Shown piece after piece: positions 18,868 through 29,061 of a DNA stretch of 64,000 nt (position 1 is its first letter; each line of letters begins with the position of its first letter). Below the pieces are notes generated by a model, which saw nothing but the letters and a program-made list of their open reading frames with translations, ran no database searches and was not told the origin of the DNA. Location of the stretch: contig JAVJOW010000002.1 in NCBI GenBank assembly GCA_040216555.1, forward strand, positions 29,558 through 93,557, given 5' to 3'. Source of the stretch: Arenibacter sp040216555. GTDB taxonomy: Bacteria; Bacteroidota; Bacteroidia; Flavobacteriales; Flavobacteriaceae. A program made the position numbers and the translations under genes.

Positions 18868-19311
18868 TTACTTTTTAAATTCCATATGTAAAATGGGGTA
18901 GGGTTTTCCTGAAGCATCCAATTCCGAACGACCTATTATTTCGAAGCCACAATGCTTATAAAATTCAACAGCCTGTTCGTTCTGCTCATTTACATCGACA
19001 GCATTTACTTTAAATTCATTTATGGAAAATGTCAATAAACTCTTGCCAATTCCCATTCCCTGGTATGCGGGGTGTATAAATAGCATTTCCAGATGCCTAC
19101 CTGCCACGCCCATAAAACCGATTATTTCCTTAACCTTGTTCCTTATACACCTTAATTCGACAACATTTAAATACTCGTTCAATATTAGCGGTTTGAAATA
19201 TTGAATGTCCTCTTCCCGTAAAAATTGGTGTGTGGCCCTGACAGAGGCCTCCCAAACCTCGACCACTTCAGGGAATTGGTCCTTGGAGATCTTATCTATT
19301 TTATATGTCAT
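18868..19311 (-). CDS. GNAT family N-acetyltransferase
   Basis: 147 residues with the GNAT fold. Motif A is LFIHPAYQGMGIGKSLL (acetyl-CoA pyrophosphate loop Q-x-x-G-x-G), followed by VNEQNEQAVEFYKHCGFEIIGRSE, the usual motif B. The N-terminus (YKIDKISKDQFPEVVEVWEASVRATH) resembles the YjaB/putative acetyltransferase group. The acceptor substrate is unknown. Single gene, cytosolic. Confidence 0.88.
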   Translation of the reverse strand: MTYKIDKISKDQFPEVVEVWEASVRATHQFLREEDIQYFKPLILNEYLNVVELRCIRNKVKEIIGFMGVAGRHLEMLFIHPAYQGMGIGKSLLTFSINEFKVNAVDVNEQNEQAVEFYKHCGFEIIGRSELDASGKPYPILHMEFKK

Positions 19312-19444
19312 ATATCTGAATCTTGGAAAGACCCTAAAAATAATATTTCTTGGCTATGTGTTGGATAAAGTTTAAAGCGAAGATTGAATTGTTGCTTGTT
19401 TATTATGGACTTAGGGAACCTTTTTTAAGCTCATGGCCTATTGG

Positions 19445-20353
19445 CTATTCGCAGGTAATATTTAATTCTTGATATTCGGATATTGACACATTGGGTATGT
19501 TCTGACCACCTTGGATTTTGATACAGTTTAAATTGGGATTTCTATCCACTTTTAAATCAATTAGTGCCTGATTGTTGCCCACATCCAGATCTGTAAGTGC
19601 ATTGCTTGAAATATAAAGGTGCGTTAAACCGGCATTTTGTTCAAGATCTATGTTCTGAATTTTATTGTCAGAAATCAATAAGGTTTCCAAAAGTGTATTT
19701 GTACTAAAGTCTACAGAAGTCAGCTCATTTGTCGTCAGTAATATATTTCTCAGATTTATAGACCCTTGGACATCAAAGGAATGTAATAAGTTATTGCTTA
19801 TTTTCAATATTTCAAGAGTTTCATTTTCAATGCTAAATTCTTCCAATTCGTTAAAGGATAGATTTAATTCTTTTAAGTGAGCCGCTTTGGAAAGTCCGTT
19901 AATGGAATTAAGTTGGTTAGACTGTACATCCAATAAAACTAAATTGGGGTTGTTACTGATATCAATGTTGGAGATATAGTTGCCAGCAAGAACTAAAGTG
20001 TCCAACAAAGTATTGTGAGTTAAGTCGATACTCGTTATTTCTTGTTGCATTGCAGATAGCTTATTTAGCCCCACAAAGCCCTCAATTCCGGTCAAATCAC
20101 TTATAACAACCTCACTTGAAAAATTTAAATCAAGAACACTTACTTGCGAAGCGTCTTTCCTCAACATCCTTTGATTTAGGATTCCGTCCGAATCTATACC
20201 CTCTTTTATTAATATAGCTTCAAAACTAGCATCCGGTATGTCCAGGTATTGATTATCATTGGAGTCCGTATCGTTACTGGAACATGATGTTAATAATATT
20301 GTAATCAGAATTGCTAAGAGAATTGCCTTCCCAATGATAAATGTACTATTCAT
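19445..20353 (-). CDS. Leucine-rich-repeat lipoprotein
   Basis: 302 residues. Signal peptide with lipobox ILLTSC (Cys24) followed by SSNDTDSNDN, an acidic linker fitting surface-exposed Bacteroidota lipoproteins. From about residue 75 there are around nine LRR units of roughly 21 residues with the pattern LxxLxLxxNxLxxxDxxxN (for example LVLAGNYISNIDISNN and LLISDNKIQNIDLEQN). Such proteins usually bind other proteins or glycans. It is transcribed in the same direction as, and 82 bases downstream of, the cyclase-AraC gene. Confidence 0.85.
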   Translation of the reverse strand: MNSTFIIGKAILLAILITILLTSCSSNDTDSNDNQYLDIPDASFEAILIKEGIDSDGILNQRMLRKDASQVSVLDLNFSSEVVISDLTGIEGFVGLNKLSAMQQEITSIDLTHNTLLDTLVLAGNYISNIDISNNPNLVLLDVQSNQLNSINGLSKAAHLKELNLSFNELEEFSIENETLEILKISNNLLHSFDVQGSINLRNILLTTNELTSVDFSTNTLLETLLISDNKIQNIDLEQNAGLTHLYISSNALTDLDVGNNQALIDLKVDRNPNLNCIKIQGGQNIPNVSISEYQELNITCE

Positions 20354-20435
20354 TATTAAATCTAAAATGGTTTATTTCAGACAAAGATGTATAAAATGTC
20401 AGGACCGGTCGTTCCATTTTGTAAATCGGAACCTT

Positions 20436-22769
20436 TTAAGACACAATTCTTTTCCAATAGGCGCTGGGAGTTGTACCCATTACTTTTTTAAAATAGGTAT
20501 TAAAGACGGTCTTGGAGTTAAAGCCGCTATCATATGCCAACGCAAGAATGGTAAGATGTCTTTGGGATTTGTCGGCAACTTTGGCCTTAAAAGCTTCCAA
20601 ACGGTAGGTATTAACAAAGTCGGCAAAATTTTTCCCATAACCCTCATTGAGAAGCTGTGATAGATGATTGGAAGGAATCTCCATCATTTCTGCCAAAAGA
20701 GGTAGTGTAAGGTTGGGATCCATGTAAGGCTCCTTTTCCAACATCAACCCATCCAACTTTTTCTTGTATTCCTTGAGCTGTTTTTTATTGAATAACGATT
20801 TTTGATACTTCCGTTTGTTGGTCGAAAACTTACTGTCTTCTCCCAAAACTTCCCTCCTAAGCTCCTGAAAACGGGGCATTCCGAAAAAGGGCTTGAGTAT
20901 TGGTTCCACAAAAATGTAAATCATCATTGGCAATCTTTGGGCAACACCTTGTTCTATCAACCTAATAGTTTCCGGTATCTTACCCATCAGTGCATTGCAC
21001 AGAATAAGCAAGTTTATAGCTCTCCCCATAAAATCGGTTTCCAGGGCTACCTCCAACTTGGCTATTCCCTTTTCGGCCAGATCCTTATTACCTAATACCG
21101 CATGGGCCATTGTTGTCCCCCCCAGTCTCATGATATCTTCGGTTTCATTCTGTGGCAATTTCTCAAAAAAGGCCAATCCTTCCTTGCCTTTACCCAACAA
21201 CAACAGTGACTGTCCCCAATACAATGTGGATGTTTTAAAATCTGCTTTGAGTTCTACTCCCTTTTCAAAACACTTTATGGCGTCATCATATTTTTCTTCG
21301 CAGTAATCTATAAATCCTTTCAAGTGATAATTTATGGAAGAGAAAGGATCGAGCTGAAGGGCGGTTTCAATATAGGTTCGGGCCGCACCAAAACTCCCTT
21401 CGGCTACCAAAGTGGATGCCATACTCGGGTAATAATCCACAAGTGGTCCCGCTTCATACACTTTGTTTAAATGCTTATAGGTTTCTGGGAGGTCCCAGTT
21501 TTGAATAAAGCTGGCATAGGAAAGGTGCAATTGACATTCGGGCAAATTTTCATCCAATTCAATGGCCTTGTCAAGAAAAGGCTGTCCCTTTGCAAATGCT
21601 TCCTGTAAAGGGACCAATCCAATGGTACCCAATAGCGTATAGGCCAGATGCATCCCCAAATGGGCCAATGCAAAATGAGGGTAATCCTCTATAATTCTTT
21701 CTAAAATTGACATCCCTGTTTCAATATCGGATTTGCCCATCTTTAAAATATGATACCTACTTTTTAAATAGCCTTGGTATATATCAATTGGCACTTCGGG
21801 ATCTTGCACCAATTGGCCTTCAATTTCAAAATGTCCAATATGTTCCCGCAACCTTTCGGCAATTAGTAGGCTAATTTCATCCTGAACGGCAAAGACATCT
21901 TCCAAGGACCTATCAAAAGTCTCTGACCAAAAATGAAAATCATCCTTAACATCTATGAGCTGTGCCGTTATTCGTATTTTATTATTGGACAAACGCACGC
22001 TACCTTCCAAAATGGTAGATACATTAAGTTCCTTGCCTATCTGCGCTATAGGTAGATTAATATTTTTAAAGTGAAAGGAAGAAGTTCTTGAAGTTACTTT
22101 TAATCCCTTGATTTTAGCAAGGGCGTTTATGATTTCCTCCGTCATCCCATCACTAAAATACTCGTTGTCCGTATTGGAACTCATATTTACAAAGGGGAGA
22201 ACAGCAATAGATTTGGGCTCAGTTTTAGGGACCTCAACAAGGTCGGAACGACTAGGCACCTGTATACCTTCCATATTTATAGCAAATATTTCCACCGGTT
22301 TGGCAATATTCTTTAAACTAAAACGACCTAAGGACAGGGTGGGAATAAGTGGATGATTTTTAAGCTCATCGTTTAGTTTGCCCGATAAGAGTATTGAACC
22401 CGCGACCCCCAAACTCTCTATACGGGAGGCTAAATTTACCCCGTCTCCATAAACTTCAGTTCCATCAAAAACAATATCGCCTAGATGTAGCCCTATGCGC
22501 AGGGGCACGGCGCTGCCATGTTGCAAGGCCATTTGTATAGCTATAGCGCATTGCACTGCTTCCAATCCACTGCTAAAAACGCTCAGGGTTCCATCGCCAT
22601 AATATTGCAGGATTTCCCCATTATGAAGCTTATGGTTTTTTTCAAACTCCTGCCTATGTCGTGCCCGCATTTCCGCTGCGGCATTTTCATCCTTCTGCAT
22701 CAGAGCGGTGTAGCCAACAATATCGGTAAACATTATGACTGCAATACGGCGGTTTTTATTGCTTGGCAT
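20436..22769 (-). CDS. Class III cyclase - TolB/FlgO-like - TPR - AraC fusion regulator
   Basis: 777 residues. Residues 8-175 are a class III nucleotidyl cyclase domain with both metal aspartates (FTDIVGYT, D16; YYGDGTLS, D59) and the GDGVNLASRIE segment carrying the transition-state Asn and Arg, so it looks catalytically competent. Residues about 190-300 form a TolB-N/FlgO-like domain (SIAVLPFVNMSSNTDNEYFSDGMTEE, read as two parts). TPR helices follow to about 640. The last 100 residues are an AraC-type HTH (NHLSQLLNEGYGKNFADFVN, DSGFNSKTVFNTYFKK). No membrane segment. Probably a cytosolic sensor that couples nucleotide synthesis to DNA binding. It is divergent from the membrane cyclase gene. 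Confidence 0.88.
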   Translation of the reverse strand: MPSNKNRRIAVIMFTDIVGYTALMQKDENAAAEMRARHRQEFEKNHKLHNGEILQYYGDGTLSVFSSGLEAVQCAIAIQMALQHGSAVPLRIGLHLGDIVFDGTEVYGDGVNLASRIESLGVAGSILLSGKLNDELKNHPLIPTLSLGRFSLKNIAKPVEIFAINMEGIQVPSRSDLVEVPKTEPKSIAVLPFVNMSSNTDNEYFSDGMTEEIINALAKIKGLKVTSRTSSFHFKNINLPIAQIGKELNVSTILEGSVRLSNNKIRITAQLIDVKDDFHFWSETFDRSLEDVFAVQDEISLLIAERLREHIGHFEIEGQLVQDPEVPIDIYQGYLKSRYHILKMGKSDIETGMSILERIIEDYPHFALAHLGMHLAYTLLGTIGLVPLQEAFAKGQPFLDKAIELDENLPECQLHLSYASFIQNWDLPETYKHLNKVYEAGPLVDYYPSMASTLVAEGSFGAARTYIETALQLDPFSSINYHLKGFIDYCEEKYDDAIKCFEKGVELKADFKTSTLYWGQSLLLLGKGKEGLAFFEKLPQNETEDIMRLGGTTMAHAVLGNKDLAEKGIAKLEVALETDFMGRAINLLILCNALMGKIPETIRLIEQGVAQRLPMMIYIFVEPILKPFFGMPRFQELRREVLGEDSKFSTNKRKYQKSLFNKKQLKEYKKKLDGLMLEKEPYMDPNLTLPLLAEMMEIPSNHLSQLLNEGYGKNFADFVNTYRLEAFKAKVADKSQRHLTILALAYDSGFNSKTVFNTYFKKVMGTTPSAYWKRIVS

Positions 22770-22908
22770 TAATTTTTGGTCTTAAATTTAATTGCATATA
22801 AAAGCAACATATTCCAAAAGTACAATAATTTGTAATAAACCAATTTCAGAGACAGTTGTAAAAAAGACCTTAACTTTACGAAGGTTTTCCAAGAGTTTAT
22901 TTTTCTAT

Positions 22909-24006
22909 ATGTTGCTAAAATTATCTCCTAAATTTAGAAGAAACCTTTCACGAATAATCCCTTTCGGAATTATTTGGTTGGTATCTGGATGGGTATTTTG
23001 GATTGTGGAGCAGGCCGCAGCGGGCAACTCCGAACAGGACCAATCCCCCAGGATTGCCATGAATTTTGAGGTATTCCTCTTTTCCAGTGCTGCCCTCATG
23101 ATTGTTGGACTGCTCATTGGGACCATAGAACTCCTATATCTCAACCAAATTTTTTCAAAAAAAAGTTTTACCAAGAAGATTGTATACAAAACCATATTGT
23201 ACATTTTGTTGCTGTTGATCATTACTTCCATCACCTATCCTATAGCCAAGAGTTTGGAATTGGACATTTCAATCTTTGACCCACGTGTCTGGGATATGTT
23301 CGGGGATTACCTTACCAGCTTTACACACCTAAGTACCGACATACAGTTAGCGACATCCCTATTAGTCTCCTTGTTCTACTCCGAAATCAGTGAAAATATT
23401 GGGCACGGGGTCCTAATGAATTTCTTTACTGGAAAATATCATACCCCTACCGAGGAATTGAGGATTTTCATGTTTTCCGATATGAAATCCTCAACGGCCA
23501 TAGCAGAACAATTAGGCCACATAAAGTATTTTAAACTTCTAAAGGATTATTACGCTGACTTTTCGGAAGCTATTATCCAACATTCAGGGGAAATATACCA
23601 ATATGTAGGGGATGAAATTATTATCTCATGGAAATACAAGGATGGTATTGAGAACAACAATTGTATTAAATGCTTTTTTGCCATGAAAAAGGACCTTCAA
23701 AAAAGGACGGAATGGTATTCCACCAACTACGGCATTGCACCTACCTTTAAAGCCGGATTTCACTTCGGAAAGGTAACCACGGGGGAAATAGGCGTGCTTA
23801 AAAAAGAAATTATATTTACCGGAGACGTTCTCAATACTACCGCCAGAATTCAGGGTCTTTGCAACCAATATAACCTAGACATTTTAATTTCAAGGGATTT
23901 ATGCCAAAACCTATCGTTAGATCCTGAATTCAGAATGCAATCCTTGGGAAAAAAAGAACTTAAAGGGAAAGAGCAAAACATGGAATTGTTTACTGTTATA
24001 GATTAA
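22909..24006 (+). CDS. Membrane-bound adenylate/guanylate cyclase
   Basis: 365 residues from the ATG at 22909 (MLLKLSPKFRRN). A TTG at 22792 in frame would add a poorly hydrophobic 39-residue extension and run toward the divergent gene. Four transmembrane helices lie in residues about 15-195. The C-terminal class III cyclase domain has MFSDMKSSTAIAEQLGH (first metal Asp), YVGDEIIISW (second metal Asp) and GDVLNTTARIQGLCN (catalytic Asn/Arg). Substrate ATP or GTP is not decided. It is followed on the same strand by a TolB-TPR-AraC gene that lacks a cyclase, suggesting a functional pair. Confidence 0.88.
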   Translation: MLLKLSPKFRRNLSRIIPFGIIWLVSGWVFWIVEQAAAGNSEQDQSPRIAMNFEVFLFSSAALMIVGLLIGTIELLYLNQIFSKKSFTKKIVYKTILYILLLLIITSITYPIAKSLELDISIFDPRVWDMFGDYLTSFTHLSTDIQLATSLLVSLFYSEISENIGHGVLMNFFTGKYHTPTEELRIFMFSDMKSSTAIAEQLGHIKYFKLLKDYYADFSEAIIQHSGEIYQYVGDEIIISWKYKDGIENNNCIKCFFAMKKDLQKRTEWYSTNYGIAPTFKAGFHFGKVTTGEIGVLKKEIIFTGDVLNTTARIQGLCNQYNLDILISRDLCQNLSLDPEFRMQSLGKKELKGKEQNMELFTVID

Positions 24007-24238
24007 AATCCGCAGAACAACATTAAAGATTAATTTGCATTCCAGATAGACTTAACATTGTGCTCCATATTTTAATATTGGATAGCCACCAGAAGAGTCT
24101 GATTTCCAAAGGGGCCTTGGTCCTTGTAGTTAGTTCTTGAACATGACCTCCCCTAGCGAATAAATCGAGAAATTTTTAGATTAAAATTTGTATTTTAGAT
24201 TTCATTTTTTCGATTTAACGAACAACCCCGGCCAGCGA

Positions 24239-26032
24239 GTGCACACCTCATTTAATCCAAAGTCCATTGCAGTACTACCTTTTTTAAACATTGGAAGGGA
24301 AGAAAACGAATACTTTTCGGACGGAATTACAGAAGAGATCATTAATGCACTTACCAAAATCCGCGACCTCAAGGTAACGGCAAGAACATCTTCCTTTTAC
24401 TATAAGAAAAAACATCTGGATGCCCGCCTCATAGGAAATGAACTTGGAGTAGAAACATTGCTGGAAGGAAGTGCAAGGATCCTAAATGATCGGGTAAGGA
24501 TTACGGCACAATTAATACGTACCGATACCGGTTTTCATATATGGTCGGAGAATTTTGACCGCCAACTTTCCGATATATTTGAACTACAAGATGAGATTAG
24601 CCTGGTCATTGCCGACAAGATTAGGGAGAATTTTGGGCACTTTGATGTGCAGGAACATTTAATCGAAGCCCCTACCAAAAATATTGAAGCATACAAGCAT
24701 CTTTTAAAAGGCCGCGAATTGCGCATGCGCTGGAATGCCCATGATGTCAAAAATGCTATTGGCCATTTTGAACAGGGCATTAAACTGGACCCCTCCTATG
24801 CCGATGCCCATTTTGAAAAAGGTTGGTGCCTAGGAATGCTGGCAAGTTGGGGCTTTCTGAAAAAAGATGAAGGACTCCTGGAAGCCAATCGGCACATTGA
24901 TACCGGGCTGCAACTGAATCCCAACTCCGCCATTGGGCATTATGTTAAGGGCACCATTAGTTTTTGGGGCTATTGGAGCTATAAGGATGCCTTTAAGCAT
25001 TTACAATTGTCCCTTGAAATAAACCCCAATTCCTCGGAAGTACGTGATGCCATGGCAGACGGTTTTTCTGCTTTGGGAATGATAGACAAAGCCTTGGCCA
25101 ATAACGAAATGGCATTGCGCATAAACCCCCTATCCGCCAACCTCTATTTCACAAAGGGAAATATGATCTATTTTAAAAAGAACTATAAAGAAGCAATTGT
25201 TCTTTTTGAGAAGGCCTTATCATTAAATCCATTTTTGCCGTTGGCATTGGAAATGAAGGCTGCAACCCTTGTATTGGACCGTCAACCCGATGAGTTGGCA
25301 TCCTTTGTAGAAAATACCCCTCAGTTGGAACGACCCAAAACGTGCATGGCCATTTACGACCTTATGCACAACACAAACATTTTTGGCATTCCAAAACAAG
25401 AAGTCGAAAAAGAGTTTATGGAAGCCTCAGCAGTGAGTCTTCGTGCTTGGGACCTATACTTTGAGGTTTACAGCGGCAATCATGAAATGGCCTTGAATAT
25501 ACTTGATAATCGGATAAAGGAAAGGTCTGGACAATTGTTCAATTTTAGAAACGATCCCTTTTTGGATCCTTTGCGGACCTATCGCAAATATAAGGAAGTG
25601 GAACATTCGGTTTTTCAAGCCGTAGATTTGCCAGAATTTATACCCGAACCCAAAAGCCCCGGAAACCCACCTCCTTTTGACGATAGCCAAATCGATAATT
25701 TCTCCAAGGCTTTGGAATCAGTAATGCAAGAAGAAAAATTATTTATAGATTCGGAACTTAGCTTAAAACAATTGGCGGCACATATAAGCTTGCACCCCAA
25801 CAAGCTTTCATGGTTGTTAAATAATCATTTTGGAAAAAACTTCAACGACTTTATCAACGCATATCGCCTTGAATACTTTAAACAAATAGCCATAAAGAAA
25901 GAAAATAAAAATATTACACTTCTAGGACTGGCCTATGATAGTGGTTTTAATTCCAAGACTGTCTTCAACACCTTCTTTAAAAAAGAAACCGGGATGACCC
26001 CAAGGCAATGGGTTAAGGCCAATATGCTATAG
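24239..26032 (+). CDS. TolB/FlgO-like - TPR - AraC regulator without a cyclase domain
   Basis: About 597 residues from the GTG at 24239; an in-frame TTG at 24188 is an alternative and neither start is well supported. The product begins right at the TolB/FlgO-like domain (PKSIAVLPFLNIGREEN, then FSDGITEEIINALTKI). Several TPR repeats follow (for example NPNSAIGHYVKGTISFW, NPLSANLYFTKGNMIYF), and then a C-terminal AraC HTH (LSWLLNNHFGKNFNDFIN, DSGFNSKTVFNTFFKKE). It is a clear paralogue of the fused cyclase regulator at 20436-22769 minus its first 180 residues. The membrane cyclase just upstream may supply the missing function. Confidence 0.85.
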   Translation: MHTSFNPKSIAVLPFLNIGREENEYFSDGITEEIINALTKIRDLKVTARTSSFYYKKKHLDARLIGNELGVETLLEGSARILNDRVRITAQLIRTDTGFHIWSENFDRQLSDIFELQDEISLVIADKIRENFGHFDVQEHLIEAPTKNIEAYKHLLKGRELRMRWNAHDVKNAIGHFEQGIKLDPSYADAHFEKGWCLGMLASWGFLKKDEGLLEANRHIDTGLQLNPNSAIGHYVKGTISFWGYWSYKDAFKHLQLSLEINPNSSEVRDAMADGFSALGMIDKALANNEMALRINPLSANLYFTKGNMIYFKKNYKEAIVLFEKALSLNPFLPLALEMKAATLVLDRQPDELASFVENTPQLERPKTCMAIYDLMHNTNIFGIPKQEVEKEFMEASAVSLRAWDLYFEVYSGNHEMALNILDNRIKERSGQLFNFRNDPFLDPLRTYRKYKEVEHSVFQAVDLPEFIPEPKSPGNPPPFDDSQIDNFSKALESVMQEEKLFIDSELSLKQLAAHISLHPNKLSWLLNNHFGKNFNDFINAYRLEYFKQIAIKKENKNITLLGLAYDSGFNSKTVFNTFFKKETGMTPRQWVKANML

Positions 26033-26222
26033 CACACCAGCATTTTTTTGGAAATCTTGATCTGCTTGTGACCGTTGTTCCAAAAACTATGCTCTCCCTT
26101 TTTACCGCCCATCAATAAGTTCTATTTCTTATACTAAGTGTTCGGAATCATAAGTACGGGCGTTTGGAGCCTTCTTCATTTTCATCTTTGCCCCACAATT
26201 AATCCTAAAAACAATCACAAAG

Positions 26223-26942
26223 ATGAAAAAGCAATTTTTATTACTTATTACTATCGCCGCCTTTACAGGAAAGACCATGGCCCAAGAGACTTTTATGGAT
26301 GTAGTGATCAACTACACCCCCACGAGTATTAATTATGGGGACAACAACAAAGAACTTAAGGATTTTAAAAAGGGATATTGGGGCCTTCAGGCAGGAGCCT
26401 CCTTCCAAGCGGGAATCACCGAGTACTTCTCCTTGGTACCAGAACTGTATTTTGTAATGAAAGGAGGGCGTTTGGAAAACAACAACCCCCTTACCGGACA
26501 GGAGACCAAGATCAGGTTCAATACCCTGGACCTACCCGTAATGGCACGCCTGCATTTGTGCAACCTATATGTAAATGCCGGACCGGTAATTAGCTATAAC
26601 ATCAACGGCCGACTAAAAACCCAGAGCAATGGCAACTTGCCCGGAGGAAAGTCCAAAATGGAATTCGGTTCGGAACTGGGCACCTATAGTCGCTGGGATG
26701 CCGGCTTGCAATTTGGTATGGGCTATGAATTCAAATTAAAAAAAACGAGGTTACTACTGGATCTTCGCTACCATTATGGCATGGTCGACATCGGCAATGG
26801 AGCCGACATGTATAACCGCTATTTTAATATGAACATCCTGCTTTCCAAAAAATGGAAAACAAATCCGTTGGGAAAGAAAAAGAGCCGGGATCTTGCCTTT
26901 TGGGAGGCATATGATGAGCAATTGGCCAATCCGTTTAAATAA
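26223..26942 (+). CDS. Outer-membrane beta-barrel protein (PorT/OmpW-like)
   Basis: 239 residues. Signal peptide MKKQFLLLITIAAFTGKTMAQE with cleavage after MAQ. The rest has barrel-type strands alternating with Gly/Asn turns (GLQAGASFQAGITEYFSLVPELYFVMKGG, read in parts; NLYVNAGPVISYNINGRL; YHYGMVDIGNG). The topology fits the PF13568 outer-membrane barrel family. It follows the AraC-type regulator in the same direction, about 190 bases downstream. Function beyond membrane localisation is unknown. Confidence 0.82.
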   Translation: MKKQFLLLITIAAFTGKTMAQETFMDVVINYTPTSINYGDNNKELKDFKKGYWGLQAGASFQAGITEYFSLVPELYFVMKGGRLENNNPLTGQETKIRFNTLDLPVMARLHLCNLYVNAGPVISYNINGRLKTQSNGNLPGGKSKMEFGSELGTYSRWDAGLQFGMGYEFKLKKTRLLLDLRYHYGMVDIGNGADMYNRYFNMNILLSKKWKTNPLGKKKSRDLAFWEAYDEQLANPFK

Positions 26943-26999
26943 AATTAGGGATGTTTATTCGTCATCAATCCTACACAAAATCTTTTAATACTTCCCACT

Positions 27000-27707
27000 A
27001 TGTTAAACAATAAAAGGATGGCCCTAATTGCGGGGACACTTTACCTTACGGTTATCATCTGCGGCATTTTCGCCGAAAAATATGTCCGGTTCACATTGGT
27101 AAATTTAACCAATGGCACCGAAACCGTAAGGAAAATTAAGGATAACGAAATGCTCTTTCGAATGGGCTTTGTTGCCGATCTAATAATGCAATTAGCGTAT
27201 TTTCTGCTGCCCATGGCATTGTACCATTTGTTCAAAAAAATAAGCCGTGCCATGGCCGGGCTAATGGTCCTAAGCGTAACCGTGGCCGTAGCCATTATGT
27301 GTATCAATATGCTCAACCATTATGCCCCCTTGCTGTTATTGTATCCAAATGGGCAAAGTGCAGCATATGGTATGGCACAGATTAATAGTATGGTCCTATT
27401 CTATTTGGAGATGCATAATAAAGGATATCACATTGCCCAGCTGTTTTTTGGACTTTGGCTATTACCTCTGGGCTATTTGGTTTTTAAATCCGGGCAATTT
27501 CCTAAAATTATTGGCATCTTCCTAATGGTAGGCTGTTTTGGCTATCTATCGGATTTCCTGATCTATTTTCTCCTTCCAGAAAACAGCATGGCATTATCCG
27601 AATATATTACCGCACCTGCAGATCTGGGCGAATTCTCCCTTTGTCTTTTCCTGTTGATCAAAGGATTAAAAGGAACCATATCCAACAGTAAAATAAGTCC
27701 CGAATAA
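27000..27707 (+). CDS. DUF4386 family integral membrane protein
   Basis: 235 residues with six predicted transmembrane helices starting LIAGTLYLTVIICGIFAE. Family-like elements are GFVADLIMQLAYFLLPMALYHLFKKI and the C-terminal FPKIIGIFLMVGCFGYLSD. The DUF4386 family is widespread and functionally uncharacterised. It is the first of three same-strand genes leading to the serine hydrolase and amidohydrolase. Confidence 0.85.
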   Translation: MLNNKRMALIAGTLYLTVIICGIFAEKYVRFTLVNLTNGTETVRKIKDNEMLFRMGFVADLIMQLAYFLLPMALYHLFKKISRAMAGLMVLSVTVAVAIMCINMLNHYAPLLLLYPNGQSAAYGMAQINSMVLFYLEMHNKGYHIAQLFFGLWLLPLGYLVFKSGQFPKIIGIFLMVGCFGYLSDFLIYFLLPENSMALSEYITAPADLGEFSLCLFLLIKGLKGTISNSKISPE

Positions 27708-27783
27708 TAATCCAGAACGAACGGCATTGCTCTGAGCCACATCTTTGCCAAAACATATAAATAAACAATTAAAAAAACACATC

Positions 27784-29040
27784 ATGACAACTCTATCCAG
27801 AATCCTAGTACTATCCATCCTAAGTATAGTCTTTACGTTAACATCCTGCTCCAACAATGATGATGGGGCAACAGTTCCCGAGCCGTCCTCCATAAAAAAC
27901 GCTGCCGATTTAAATGCTTATCTGGATGAGCTGGCAAAATCTACCGATGTGCCCGGATTCGCCATCAGTGTTGTAAAAGGCAATAGTATTGTTTACCAAG
28001 AGTCCTTTGGCTATGCAAATATCCAGAACCAGGTAGCCTACACAAATACAACCATTAATTCTATAGCCTCAATAAGCAAGACCTTTGTAGGGGCCGCGGT
28101 AGCCAAGGCCATTGAACAGGGACATTTTACCTTGGAAACGGACATTAACGACTTGCTCCCGATCAGTGTAATAAATCCAAAGCAGCCAGAGGGGGCAATA
28201 AAGATAAAGCACTTGGTCACCCACACCTCAGGACTACTGGATAGACCAGAAGTTTATTTGGCCTACAATTACCACATTTTACCAGGAGAAAATATTAATA
28301 CTGCCGGAGCCGGTATTCTAATGAACGAGATTGGGATAGAACAACGGGAAGCGTATTCCTTGGAAGATTTTTTGGCTGCCTATTTCCTGGAGGACGGGGA
28401 TCTATACAGCTTGGATAATTTTGCCGACACTGCTCCAGGTAGCACTTGGGCCTATTCCAATTTGGCTACAGGCCTGACCGGATACATTATTGAAAAGGTA
28501 ACCGGGCAATCGTTCGATGAATATGTAAAAGAAAATATCCTGATGCCCTTACAAATGAATGCCTCTACCTATTCCATTGAGGAAGTAAATACAGCGGAAA
28601 TGGCTACCAGGTATATTAATAAGGATACTCCATTGCCCCTATATGCAAACGATTCCTATCCCGAAGGAAGCATCTACACTTCCAATGAGGACATGGGCAA
28701 TTTTCTATTGGATATGGTCAACGGAATAAAAGGGGAATCCACGCAGTTATTTTCGAAAGAGGCTTATGATATGCTCTTCAATCCACAATTAGCAGATGGT
28801 TTGGTTCCCCAGGATTTTGCAGAAAACCACGGACTGTTCTGGTATTTTAAGGATGGAAAAGCAATGCACGGAGGCAATAGTTTTGGAATTTCGACACATT
28901 TGGAAATTGAGCAAAATGGGAACGCCGGATTTATCTTCATGTCCAATATGGACGCCTCATTCAGCGGAAATACCCAGAACTATCTGGCTATCAAAGAAAA
29001 GGTCGGCAAGGCTATAAAGGAGTATTTGGCTGATAATTAG
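27784..29040 (+). CDS. Serine hydrolase, beta-lactamase / PBP4* family lipoprotein
   Basis: 418 residues from the ATG at 27784 (MTTLSRILVLSIL); thirteen in-frame codons upstream are not family-like. Signal peptide with lipobox VFTLTSC. Catalytic motifs of the PF00144 class C/EstB-like fold are SxxK (SISK) in INSIASISKTFVG, the Tyr-x-Asn box YSN in WAYSNLATGLTG, and a late HGG (AMHGGNSFG). Probably a periplasmic or outer-membrane esterase or D-amino peptidase; true beta-lactamase activity is not implied. It is 21 bases upstream of the broken amidohydrolase. Confidence 0.9.
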   Translation: MTTLSRILVLSILSIVFTLTSCSNNDDGATVPEPSSIKNAADLNAYLDELAKSTDVPGFAISVVKGNSIVYQESFGYANIQNQVAYTNTTINSIASISKTFVGAAVAKAIEQGHFTLETDINDLLPISVINPKQPEGAIKIKHLVTHTSGLLDRPEVYLAYNYHILPGENINTAGAGILMNEIGIEQREAYSLEDFLAAYFLEDGDLYSLDNFADTAPGSTWAYSNLATGLTGYIIEKVTGQSFDEYVKENILMPLQMNASTYSIEEVNTAEMATRYINKDTPLPLYANDSYPEGSIYTSNEDMGNFLLDMVNGIKGESTQLFSKEAYDMLFNPQLADGLVPQDFAENHGLFWYFKDGKAMHGGNSFGISTHLEIEQNGNAGFIFMSNMDASFSGNTQNYLAIKEKVGKAIKEYLADN

Positions 29041-29061
29041 TATAAATATAAGAGTATAATT

